This document shows, in pieces, positions 9,601 to 15,273 of a stretch of DNA of 16,099 nucleotides. Positions within the stretch are counted from its first letter, which is position 1, and every line of letters begins with the position of its first letter. The DNA is taken from positions 1 to 16,099 of the forward strand of contig CAMFLD010000014.1 of NCBI GenBank assembly GCA_945957245.1, read 5' to 3'. The notes beneath the pieces are model-generated. The model worked only from the letters and a program-made list of their open reading frames with translations. It was not told the DNA's origin and ran no database searches. The position numbers and the translations under genes are program-made. The stretch comes from an uncultured Flavobacterium sp. GTDB lineage: Bacteria; Bacteroidota; Bacteroidia; Flavobacteriales; Flavobacteriaceae.

Positions 9601-9801
9601 TTTAGCAAATTCTGAAAGGCTTTCCACTATCCTGCTTTTCATTTCGTGTACCGCTTTATTGGTAAACGTTATTGCAAGGATGTTCCTGTAAGCATCGGGC
9701 TTTTTAGAAACCAGAATGATTTTGAGGTATTCCTTTACCAGCGTATAGGTTTTTCCGGAACCTGCTGAAGCATCGTATATGGAGAAAGCGTGGTTTTGCA
9801 T
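6646..9801 (-). CDS. addA: AddA-like UvrD-family helicase-nuclease (RecB/AddA type)
   Basis: A 1051-residue superfamily 1A helicase with a C-terminal RecB-family nuclease. Helicase motifs in order: Walker A ASAGSGKT (11-18), AITFTNKA (43-50), Walker B FFIDEFQDTS (381-390), GDPKQSIYRWRGG (421-433), LGTNYRS (458-464), MTIHKSKGLEFPVV (731-744) and LYVALTRAEEQLYV (809-822). Nuclease motifs: His919 (YGNIIHE), Asp992 (KPDRM), Asp1006 and Lys1008 in LLDYKTG, QxxxY at 1019-1023. With the AddB-like protein it should process double-strand ends for recombination. Here helicase activity lies only in this subunit, and both subunits carry a nuclease. The start is 3 bases after the stop of the membrane-protein gene, implying translational coupling. 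In transcription order kbl and ompA separate it from addB. Confidence 0.9.
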   Translation of the reverse strand: MQNHAFSIYDASAGSGKTYTLVKEYLKIILVSKKPDAYRNILAITFTNKAVHEMKSRIVESLSEFAKESPSEKALRLMQDISVETGMSLQAITQKAKSIIKNLIHNYAAFDISTIDKFTHRVIRAFAHDLNLPITFEVSLDTESLLTEAVDAIIAEAGNDEELTRLLVDFTMEKTDDDKSWDVSRDIMETGKLILNENNREEITHFDNKKIEDFVVIKNKLVELSKQLESETVALATELLLLIEKKGIDLNSFSRQTFPNHLISIRDKRFNPKNKTFHEFEDIAVNKNAVDKEVIEAVIPQMLEILALIYKKFETRNFYEAFLKNITPLSLLNTVSKELDKIQKEQGILSISEFNKLIYEQIQNQPAPFIYERLGEKYRNFFIDEFQDTSEMQWHNLIPLIDNALASEDLSGERGTLMIVGDPKQSIYRWRGGKAEQFIALSKGENPFVNPDWKSFTLGTNYRSYSEIIKFNNGFFKFLSDGFSNEDYKDLYKNRSHQKENDKKGGYVTISFIPKIEKSEFGEDDSPAKDEIYLEMTLEAIKKIKSKGFSNKDIVILTRKKIHGTQIANFLTEKGISILSTESLLLSASSEVQSILSALAYLKNSNDLLAKANFLYYLAKQQQNIVIHDFIAAGMQQNNESDFQQWLHQFNVDFSFANIRKKSLYEATEIIISKVIPIQKRNAYVQFFLDLILEHDLKKQAGISDFLSYWESHADKLSIASPEGNDAIRIMTIHKSKGLEFPVVIFPFADEDYSKGPKEKIWLDADEEQFGLPKVLVDKNNNVKDYGREAALIYNQKKEEELLDDINVLYVALTRAEEQLYVISSLQAKSKTTGEYPNNMASFFIKYLESEGNFNENQLVYEWGDTARISEAKASEEQTATIPQLASVLHPNNIKIAQRESLMWNTKQQQAIEYGNIIHEILSFVKTKDDVDLAITKAIENGWIVSGERAKVLKTIQEIVRHSELKPFFSQQHKILNEKTIIQKEGSLVKPDRMIINGQNEVYLLDYKTGSHQAKYTLQLENYQNAIEKMGYKVTKKKLVYIGETLEVVNL
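6649..6677 (-). promoter_or_regulatory. Candidate kbl promoter inside the end of the AddA-like gene
   Basis: On the minus strand TTG (6675-6677), an 18-base spacer, and TAAATTTG (6649-6656). The box overlaps the last sense codons of the AddA-like gene and would give a leader of about 56 bases for kbl. The match is exact but lies in coding sequence, so it could be chance. Confidence 0.5.
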
Positions 9802-9804
9802 TTT

Positions 9805-10383
9805 TTAACTTTTAACGGGAACCCTTTTCGGGAATTTTTCTTTAATAAATTTAAAAAGAAAGACAGTAATTGCAAATTCAGCAGCTTTTATGGGAATTGA
9901 AATTACAAGTTCCATCGATGAATACCCCATGCTCCAGCTGCTTGGCAGGTAATCCCTGCAATAGGACGTATAAATAATAACAAAACGTTCAAAAGTGATT
10001 ATAAAAGGAATTACAATTAGTATCCTAAAAAACAAAAATCTGTTGACAAACCGAATTCTTAACAATTGTGTCAACATCAGCAAAAACAATGGCTGCAGCC
10101 AAATACCAAAAGAATAAGGTCCCTTGAACCGTTGGGCAAATTCCAATCTTTCGCTGCTATTCATAATGAATAAATAGTCCCCTACAACTGATGTGAGCCA
10201 AAGAATAAAAAAAAGAATTCCTAACCCTACTGCCATTTGGCAGGCAGACTTGTCAAATTTTAGTAAAAACTCTTTCTTGAAATTACACCGAATAAGTATG
10301 AAAACAAGGATAGAATACCATCCAAAGCCAACCATCAAATCTATGCGGATAAAATCTAATATGAAATCAACCAATGTTATCAT
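9805..10383 (-). CDS. Conserved-looking integral membrane protein of unknown function
   Basis: A 192-residue protein I do not recognise. Hydrophobic segments at about residues 7-32, 49-73, 90-108, 117-138 and 157-178 suggest five membrane helices with short basic connecting loops (KRVPVKS at the C-terminus). Few polar residues fall inside the helices, and no enzyme motif is visible. Its stop codon is followed by AAA and then the ATG of the AddA-like gene, so the two are very probably co-transcribed and translationally coupled. That does not by itself imply a role in repair. Upstream, 59 bases separate it from the acetyltransferase gene, with no convincing promoter or terminator, so all three may form one operon. 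Confidence 0.75.
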   Translation of the reverse strand: MITLVDFILDFIRIDLMVGFGWYSILVFILIRCNFKKEFLLKFDKSACQMAVGLGILFFILWLTSVVGDYLFIMNSSERLEFAQRFKGPYSFGIWLQPLFLLMLTQLLRIRFVNRFLFFRILIVIPFIITFERFVIIYTSYCRDYLPSSWSMGYSSMELVISIPIKAAEFAITVFLFKFIKEKFPKRVPVKS

Positions 10384-10442
10384 TTAACGGGTAAACTAAG
10401 CTTAAAAAAATTCTTTATTTTCAAGAGTTTTTGAGTAAACAT

Positions 10443-10976
10443 CTAAAGTTTATAATCGTTTTTATCGATGGCATAAGCAAAGTTTAATTTACTGGTTTCG
10501 CCATAATATTCTACTTCAAATTCACCAACATTTACGGCTCCGATTTTCTCAATTGCCTTTTGCGAACGCAAATTAAAAGCGCCAATGTGAAAATAAACCC
10601 TGTCTACAAACTGAAAGGCATAATCGAGCATTAATTTCTTCATCGATCTGTTATAGCCGGAACCCCAGAACTTAGTTGCTACAAAAGTATATCCTATTAA
10701 AATAGAATTCTCATTCTCATCATAATTATAAAATCTACTGCATCCGACAGCTTCATTTGTTTTTGCATCAAGAACAATAAAAGCTCCTTTAGATTCGATA
10801 GCTCCTTTGAAATAATTAGTAAAGTCTTCCAATTTAAACCTATTTGGATTAGGATGCTGCTCCCAAACTTTTGGATTTGAACCTATTGCGAATAGTTTTT
10901 CAAAGTCAGATTCCTGCAGCGGTACTAATTTTACCAAATCATTATGAAGAAAATCGGGTTGTAGGTGGAATGCCAT
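10443..10976 (-). CDS. GNAT-family N-acetyltransferase (RimJ/RimL type)
   Basis: A 177-residue cytoplasmic protein covering the GNAT fold. It follows the Acetyltransf_3 pattern of ribosomal-protein-like and small-molecule acetyltransferases: LVPLQESDFEKLF (17-29), the beta4 strand IGYTFVATKFWGSGYN (94-109) with the acetyl-CoA pyrophosphate loop KFWGSG, and NLRSQKAIEKIGA (135-147), the usual late Asn-Ser-helix-Gly motif. The acceptor substrate is unknown. It is divergent from the superoxide dismutase gene with 101 bases between the starts, and is probably the first gene of a unit with the membrane protein and addA. Confidence 0.85.
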   Translation of the reverse strand: MAFHLQPDFLHNDLVKLVPLQESDFEKLFAIGSNPKVWEQHPNPNRFKLEDFTNYFKGAIESKGAFIVLDAKTNEAVGCSRFYNYDENENSILIGYTFVATKFWGSGYNRSMKKLMLDYAFQFVDRVYFHIGAFNLRSQKAIEKIGAVNVGEFEVEYYGETSKLNFAYAIDKNDYKL

Positions 10977-11001
10977 TATTGGTTTTAATTATTTGTTAAT
11001 T

Positions 11002-11009
11002 GAAAAATA
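11002..11009 (-). promoter_or_regulatory. Weak -7 candidate for the GNAT gene
   Basis: On the minus strand TATTTTTC, one base off TAnnTTTG, placed to give a leader of about 21 bases. No TTG is seen at the expected distance. Confidence 0.3.
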
Positions 11010-11036
11010 GAATTTTCTTTTACGAAGTTAAATCAT

Positions 11037-11044
11037 TAAATTTG
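11037..11044 (+). promoter_or_regulatory. -7 promoter box of the superoxide dismutase gene
   Basis: TAAATTTG, an exact TAnnTTTG, would give a leader of about 29 bases to the ATG at 11078. The upstream TTG is not seen; the region there is TTTTCTTTTA. Confidence 0.6.
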
Positions 11045-11077
11045 AATTCACTTATTTAATAACTTAAATACATTATT

Positions 11078-11686
11078 ATGTCTTTTGAACTACCGAAATT
11101 ACCTTATGCATACGATGCCCTGGAACCACATATTGATGCCCGCACCATGGAAATACACCATACTAAGCATCACAATGCCTATACAACCAATTTAAATGCG
11201 GCTGTTGCCGGAACGGATCTTGAAGGGCTTACTATTGAAAACATCCTTATTAATTTGGATATGAAAAATGCTGCTGTTAGGAATAATGGTGGTGGTTTTT
11301 ATAATCATAATTTGTTTTGGAGGGTAATGTCGCCAACCGGAGGAGGAAAACCGACTGGTGAACTTGCTGATGCTATTGATGCCGCTTTTGGAAGCTTTGA
11401 CGAATTTAAAGCACAGTTTGCTAAAGCCGGTGCTACACGTTTTGGTTCAGGATGGGCTTGGCTATGTGTCCACAAAGGCGGCAAAGTTGAAGTATGCTCA
11501 ACTCCAAATCAGGACAACCCACTGATGCCTGATACCGGCTGTGGTGGTTTCCCAATTTTAGGTATGGATGTTTGGGAACACGCCTATTATTTAAATTATC
11601 AAAATCGCCGTCCGGATTACATTGAGGCTTTCTTTAATGTAATCAACTGGACTGAAGTTGCCAGACTGTATGCGATAGAAAAATAA
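11078..11686 (+). CDS. sodA: Superoxide dismutase, Fe/Mn family, Mn-type residues
   Basis: A 202-residue enzyme that converts superoxide to oxygen and hydrogen peroxide. There is no signal peptide, so it is cytoplasmic. Metal ligands are His27 (EIHHTKHH), His77 (GGGFYNHNLFW), Asp164 and His168 (MDVWEHAYYL). GGG at 71-73 and Gln145 in NQDNPLM are the pattern of manganese enzymes (iron enzymes usually carry the outer-sphere Gln on the NxxxxWNH side), so Mn or cambialistic use is likely. Compared with E. coli SodA it has a small extra loop, DTGCGG (152-157), with a Cys. The gene is monocistronic, with its own promoter box and terminator. Confidence 0.93.
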   Translation: MSFELPKLPYAYDALEPHIDARTMEIHHTKHHNAYTTNLNAAVAGTDLEGLTIENILINLDMKNAAVRNNGGGFYNHNLFWRVMSPTGGGKPTGELADAIDAAFGSFDEFKAQFAKAGATRFGSGWAWLCVHKGGKVEVCSTPNQDNPLMPDTGCGGFPILGMDVWEHAYYLNYQNRRPDYIEAFFNVINWTEVARLYAIEK

Positions 11687-11710
11687 CAAATGATATCTTG
11701 TTAAAGAATG

Positions 11711-11740
11711 AAACCGATTGTGAAAGCAGTCGGTTTTTTT
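11711..11740 (+). terminator. Intrinsic terminator of the superoxide dismutase gene
   Basis: AAACCGATTG (11711-11720) pairs with CAGTCGGTTT (11727-11736) around TGAAAG, then TTTT. The one wobble is U-G on the plus-strand RNA, consistent with sod transcription. It lies 25 bases after the stop. Confidence 0.85.
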
Positions 11741-11755
11741 ATTTGTGGTGGTTAT

Positions 11756-11831
11756 AAAAATAAACAGGCGGAATCTCTTCCACCTGTTTGCCCCAAATCT
11801 ACCATAAACTTAACCTACTAAATACTATGGT
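11756..11831 (-). ncRNA. Small RNA copy 1 of a three-copy tandem family
   Basis: On the minus strand ACCATA pairs with TATGGT (plus 11826-11831 and 11801-11806) to close a 5' hairpin whose loop carries AGTAGGTTAAGTT. A linker with GGGGC follows, then a 12-bp terminator stem (11762-11773 with 11778-11789, loop 11774-11777) and a T-rich tail. The one odd position in this stem is a U-G wobble on the minus strand and a C-A mismatch on the plus strand. Predicted length is about 76 nt. The loop is one base longer than in the other copies, and the terminator stem sequence differs while pairing is kept. It converges with the sod terminator 16 bases away. The Rfam Flavo-1 family is a possible match that I cannot test. 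Confidence 0.75.
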
Positions 11832-11835
11832 AAGA

Positions 11836-11865
11836 CAAAACTATTGATAACTTGTTAAAAAACAA
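11836..11865 (-). promoter_or_regulatory. Promoter of small RNA copy 1
   Basis: On the minus strand TTG (11863-11865), a 19-base spacer, and TAGTTTTG (11836-11843). The conserved RNA begins after exactly 4 bases. Confidence 0.65.
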
Positions 11866-11949
11866 GGAATTTTGTTAAAAATATATGCCAATGGTAGTCA
11901 AATACGAGTGAATTGACCTATTTTCCGGTGGGTTACAAGCATTTATAAA

Positions 11950-12022
11950 ATAAAAAAGGTGAACGTAAGTTCACCCTTTTTGCCCCAAATCTACCATAAA
12001 CTTAACCTACTAATGCTATGGT
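11950..12022 (-). ncRNA. Small RNA copy 2
   Basis: The same design as copy 1: 5' hairpin ACCATA/TATGGT (plus 12017-12022 and 11993-11998), conserved loop and GGGGC linker. The terminator stem GGTGAAC/GTTCACC (11958-11964 and 11969-11975) is extended by a minus-strand G-U wobble (11957 with 11976) and five A-U pairs, then a T-tract with one A. Predicted length is about 73 nt. Copies 2 and 3 are identical over about 40 bases from TTTGCCCC to the end of CTATGGT on the plus strand. Confidence 0.77.
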
Positions 12023-12026
12023 GAGA

Positions 12027-12034
12027 CAAATATA
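12027..12034 (-). promoter_or_regulatory. -7 promoter box of small RNA copy 2
   Basis: On the minus strand TATATTTG, an exact TAnnTTTG, 4 bases before the conserved RNA start. No TTG stands at the usual distance; the sequence there is TTTTTTTAACAAG, sharing TTAACAAGT with copy 1. Confidence 0.6.
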
Positions 12035-12060
12035 TAGGTGATAAGTACTTGTTAAAAAAA

Positions 12061-12090
12061 ATTTAGATGAATGGCGTAAAAAATCGTTAA
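12061..12090 (-). repeat. Upstream block shared by small RNA copies 2 and 3 (first copy)
   Basis: ATTTAGATGAA, 11 variable bases, then ATCGTTAA on the plus strand. The same two halves with the same 11-base gap recur at 12263-12292. Each block begins 39-40 bases upstream of its predicted RNA start, so it may be a regulator site or just part of the duplicated unit. Confidence 0.65.
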
Positions 12091-12149
12091 AGTTGTTTTT
12101 CAGTCTGTTTTTCAGGCGATTTGACTGATATTTTGGGTGAAGATAAAAA

Positions 12150-12223
12150 TAAAAAAGGTGAAAATTTCTTTTCACCCTTTTTGCCCCAAATCTACCATAA
12201 ACTTAACCTACTAATGCTATGGT
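12150..12223 (-). ncRNA. Small RNA copy 3
   Basis: 5' hairpin ACCATA/TATGGT (plus 12218-12223 and 12194-12199), conserved loop and linker, then a terminator stem GGTGAAAA/TTTTCACC (12157-12164 and 12169-12176). The stem is extended by a minus-strand G-U wobble (12156 with 12177) and five A-U pairs, followed by TTTTTTATTTTT. Predicted length is about 74 nt. Confidence 0.77.
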
Positions 12224-12227
12224 CTTA

Positions 12228-12256
12228 CAAAGATATGCGGTATAGAATCCTAACAA
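12228..12256 (-). promoter_or_regulatory. Promoter of small RNA copy 3
   Basis: On the minus strand TTG (12254-12256), an 18-base spacer, and TATCTTTG (12228-12235), again 4 bases before the conserved RNA start. This is the best promoter match of the three units. Confidence 0.7.
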
Positions 12257-12262
12257 CAAATA

Positions 12263-12292
12263 ATTTAGATGAACGACAGCAATAATCGTTAA
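12263..12292 (-). repeat. Upstream block shared by small RNA copies 2 and 3 (second copy)
   Basis: The partner of 12061-12090: ATTTAGATGAA, 11 bases, ATCGTTAA. It lies between copy 3 and the PurF-like stop codon. Its inner AACGA/TCGTT pairing is too short to call a terminator. Confidence 0.65.
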
Positions 12293-12313
12293 AAAGCTAA
12301 AAATGTTAAAATT

Positions 12314-14212
12314 CTAGTAAGCCCGTGTGTTTTTCCCTTCATAAAAATTGATAAAAGCTGTATTTGCCACCCGATTTCCACCCGGAGTTGGGTAATCTCC
12401 GGTAAAGTACCAATCTCCTAAATTCTTTGGGCAGGCTTTATGTAAATCATCTACTGTTTGGAAAATAATCTTCACTTCCGCTTTTATATCTTCTGAAGTT
12501 AACAGTGTTGCTATTTTGGCTGATATTTCGGCATCTGTGAATGGTTTATAGATTTCTGTGACATAATTTACCACATCATTGTCTTTAAAATTAGCCTGTG
12601 CTTTGCATTTGGCATAAACTTCATCTACGATATGATACAGATTGCGTTCTTTTAGCAGTTCTAATGTAGCCTGAAAAGCAATTAATCCTTCCAGTCTTGC
12701 CATATCTATACCATAGCAGTCCGGAAAACGTATCTGTGGCGCCGAAGAAACAATTATAATGCGTTTTGGATGCAATCGGTCCATCATTTTAAGAATAGAC
12801 ATTTTAAGTGTTGTTCCTCTTACGATACTATCATCAATGATTACCAGATTATCCTCGTTTTTTATGACTCCGTACGTGATGTCGTATACATGCGCAACGA
12901 GGTCATCACGGCTGCTGTCTTCTGTTATAAACGTTCTTAATTTTGCATCTTTAATGGCTATTTTCTCCGTTCGGATTTTTACCGAAAGGATTTCTTCGAG
13001 TTTTTCTTTGGTCAATGTTTTTCTGTTGTCAAGAATGAATTTATTCTTGCGTTGATTGAGAAAATCATTGGCTGCTTCTACCATTCCGTAAAATGAAGTT
13101 TCCGCTGTATTGGGTATATAGGAAAAAACGGTGTTGTCTGTGTCGTTTTGTATGGCTTCAAGTACTGCAGGAAGGATTCGTTTTCCTAATTCTTTTCGTT
13201 CCTGGTATATTTCGGCATCGCTTCCGCGGGAAAAATAAATACGTTCAAAAGAACAGGCTTTTTTGAGGGTTGGTGTAATGATTTCTTCTTCGGTAATTGT
13301 TCCATTTTTTTTGATGATTAAAGCATTACCGGGCTGTAACTCCTGTACTTTTTCAAACGGAACATTAAAAACAGTTTGTATCACCGGTCTTTCCGAAGCT
13401 ACTACAGCAATTTCATCATCCTGATAAAAGTAAGCCGGTCGTATTCCGGCCGGATCCCGCAGTACAAAAGCATCTCCATGGCCTAATAATCCGGCCATAG
13501 CAAAACCACCGTCCCAACCTCTTGAGGCTTTTTTAAGAATTTTAGCAACATCCAGTTTCTCAGCGATAACCGGTGAGGCTTCTCTTTTGGACAATCCGTT
13601 GTTTTTGCATTCCTGATATAAATCAGTTACCGCATCATCAAGGAAGTGTCCTATCTTTTCCATTACTGTCACTGTATCTGCCAGTTCTTTAGGGTGCTGG
13701 CCCAATTCTACCAGGCTATTGAAAAGCTCCTTTACATTGGTCATGTTAAAGTTTCCAGCCACGATAAGGTTGCGGTGCATCCAGTTGTTCTGCCGTAAAA
13801 AAGGGTGTACGCTTTCGATGCTGTTTTTTCCAAATGTTCCATAACGGACATGGCCTAAAAACAGTTCTCCGATGTAAGGAAGGTTATCCTTTTGCCAGGC
13901 TACATCATTCTGATATTCCGGATACTGGGAAAGCTCTTCATTGATGCGTTCGTTGATTTGAGCAAAAATATCCTGAATGGGTTGTGATTTGTTGGAACGG
14001 ACCCGGCTTATATAGCGTTCCCCGGGTTGCACATCAAATTTGATAGAGGCAAATCCGGCGCCGTCCTGTCCCCTGTTGTGTTGTTTTTCCATTAGGAGAT
14101 ACATTTTCTGTATCCCATAGAAAGCCGAACCGTATTTTTCTTTGTAGAATTCTAACGGTTTCTTTAATCGTAAAAGTGCAATACCACATTCGTGTTTGAT
14201 TGCGTCACTCAT
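12314..14212 (-). CDS. Long PurF-like amidophosphoribosyltransferase (class II glutamine amidotransferase plus PRTase)
   Basis: A 632-residue two-domain protein, longer than the usual PurF of about 470-510. The N-terminal Ntn-hydrolase domain starts at Cys9 (HECGIA), so eight residues would need removal to free the nucleophile. HNRGQDGAG (45-53) and GHVRYGT (120-126, Gln-binding Arg123) are present. The oxyanion segment reads VAGN (151-154) where PurF has HNGN. DPAGIRPAYFY (253-263) follows. The phosphoribosyltransferase domain has the PRPP loop VIIDDSIVRGTT (457-468) and CYGIDMARLEG (499-509). Canonical PurF would make phosphoribosylamine from PRPP and glutamine, the first step of purine synthesis; whether this divergent form does so, or serves another pathway as a second paralogue, is open. 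The kinase upstream on the same strand may be a partner. The extra length lies in residues 55-115, 380-435 and the C-terminus. Confidence 0.85.
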   Translation of the reverse strand: MSDAIKHECGIALLRLKKPLEFYKEKYGSAFYGIQKMYLLMEKQHNRGQDGAGFASIKFDVQPGERYISRVRSNKSQPIQDIFAQINERINEELSQYPEYQNDVAWQKDNLPYIGELFLGHVRYGTFGKNSIESVHPFLRQNNWMHRNLIVAGNFNMTNVKELFNSLVELGQHPKELADTVTVMEKIGHFLDDAVTDLYQECKNNGLSKREASPVIAEKLDVAKILKKASRGWDGGFAMAGLLGHGDAFVLRDPAGIRPAYFYQDDEIAVVASERPVIQTVFNVPFEKVQELQPGNALIIKKNGTITEEEIITPTLKKACSFERIYFSRGSDAEIYQERKELGKRILPAVLEAIQNDTDNTVFSYIPNTAETSFYGMVEAANDFLNQRKNKFILDNRKTLTKEKLEEILSVKIRTEKIAIKDAKLRTFITEDSSRDDLVAHVYDITYGVIKNEDNLVIIDDSIVRGTTLKMSILKMMDRLHPKRIIIVSSAPQIRFPDCYGIDMARLEGLIAFQATLELLKERNLYHIVDEVYAKCKAQANFKDNDVVNYVTEIYKPFTDAEISAKIATLLTSEDIKAEVKIIFQTVDDLHKACPKNLGDWYFTGDYPTPGGNRVANTAFINFYEGKNTRAY

Positions 14213-14286
14213 AGTTGTTGTTGTGTTGTTTAAACTGCCTCATTTGTTTGGAAGTAAGCCAGTTTGGTTGTTGTATTATTGTTTTA

Positions 14287-14294
14287 CAAAATTA
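14287..14294 (-). promoter_or_regulatory. -7 promoter box candidate of the PurF-like gene
   Basis: On the minus strand TAATTTTG, an exact TAnnTTTG, embedded in the T-rich tail of the kinase terminator. It would give a leader of about 70 bases, rich in CAA/ACA, before the ATG at 14212. No TTG stands at the usual distance upstream. Confidence 0.45.
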
Positions 14295-14319
14295 AAAATG
14301 CCCCGAAAATTCGAGGCAT
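14291..14319 (-). terminator. Intrinsic terminator of the PfkB-family kinase gene
   Basis: ATGCCCCGAA (14298-14307) against TTCGAGGCAT (14310-14319). The single odd pair is U-G on the minus strand only. On that strand a T-tract follows. It starts 4 bases after the kinase stop and resembles the porin terminator (shared GCCCCGAA core). Confidence 0.8.
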
Positions 14320-14323
14320 AATT

Positions 14324-15250
14324 TTATGTTAATTCTATTTCAAATTGAGTTAACGCTTTAAATTGTTTTAGGCGTTTATTTACCTCATCTTTACTTAATT
14401 CGAGCATTCTTTCTGTTCCGAATTTCTCTACACAGAAGGACGCTAAATTGGAACCTTGGATGATTGCAGTCTTCATAGTTTCAAAAGAAGTATCTCCCTG
14501 CTGCGTGATAAATCCTGCGAATCCACCCGCAAAGGTATCTCCTGCTCCTGTTGGATCAAATACATCGGCCAGAGGTAATGCCGGAGCGAAGAATATATCG
14601 TGGTCGTGGAAAATTAATGCTCCATGTTCTCCTTTTTTAATTACTACATATTTTGGTCCCATGGTATGGATTTTTTTTGCGGCTTTTACTAAAGAATATT
14701 CGCCGGATAATTGACGGGCTTCTTCGTCATTGATAGTAATTACATCCACACGTTTGATTACATCGAGTAATTCCGGCAAGGCACAGTCCATCCAGAAGTT
14801 CATGGTATCCAAAACAACCAATTTTGGTTTTTTTGTCAACTGGTTCAAAACCCCGGTCTGTACTATTGGGTGCAGGTTCCCCAGCATCACTACATCCGCA
14901 TCCTTGAAACCTTCCGGTACAATCGGATTGAAATCTGCTAGTACATTTAATTCGGTTGCCAGAGTATCTCTTGAATTCATGTCGTTATGGTAACGTCCGC
15001 TCCAAAAGAAGGTTTTTCCGCCTTTAACTACTTCAAGTCCTGAAATATCAATATTTCTTGAAGTTAATAAATCTAGGTATTCCTGAGGAAAATCGTCTCC
15101 TACTACGGAAACAATGGCTGATTTTAAGTTGAAATGGGAAGCTGAAAGCCCAATGAATGTTCCTGCTCCTCCAAGGATTTTATCTGTTTTTCCGAATGGT
15201 GTTTCGATAGCATCAAAAGCGACCGTTCCTACTATTAAAAGTTTGTTCAT
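14324..15250 (-). CDS. PfkB-family carbohydrate/nucleoside kinase
   Basis: A 308-residue ribokinase-fold kinase. The N-terminal part reads LLIVGTVAFDAIETPFG (4-20), then GGAG (27-30), the substrate-side glycine motif. The C-terminal signature DPTGAGDTFAGGF (232-244) carries the catalytic base Asp238 and the anion hole. NDEE (174-177) is the usual Mg/ATP-side motif. The opening TVAFDAIETPFGK is typical of a subgroup often annotated only as sugar kinase, so ribokinase, adenosine kinase and inosine/guanosine kinase activity all remain possible. It has its own promoter and terminator, 111 bases before the PurF-like start, so the two are neighbours but not obviously one transcript. Confidence 0.85.
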   Translation of the reverse strand: MNKLLIVGTVAFDAIETPFGKTDKILGGAGTFIGLSASHFNLKSAIVSVVGDDFPQEYLDLLTSRNIDISGLEVVKGGKTFFWSGRYHNDMNSRDTLATELNVLADFNPIVPEGFKDADVVMLGNLHPIVQTGVLNQLTKKPKLVVLDTMNFWMDCALPELLDVIKRVDVITINDEEARQLSGEYSLVKAAKKIHTMGPKYVVIKKGEHGALIFHDHDIFFAPALPLADVFDPTGAGDTFAGGFAGFITQQGDTSFETMKTAIIQGSNLASFCVEKFGTERMLELSKDEVNKRLKQFKALTQFEIELT

Positions 15251-15273
15251 GTCTGTTTTTCAAATTAAAGGCG

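Noticed and set aside
1047..9801. AddA/AddB nuclease motifs as a Cas4-like or defence island
   Set aside because: DYKTG is shared by RecB-family nucleases; full helicase architecture and housekeeping neighbours indicate AddAB-type repair.
11750..12230. Three similar units about 200 bp apart could be read as a CRISPR-like or IS-related repeat
   Set aside because: Spacing is too large and the between-unit sequence contains promoters and shared upstream blocks; no cas or transposase gene and no target duplications are present.
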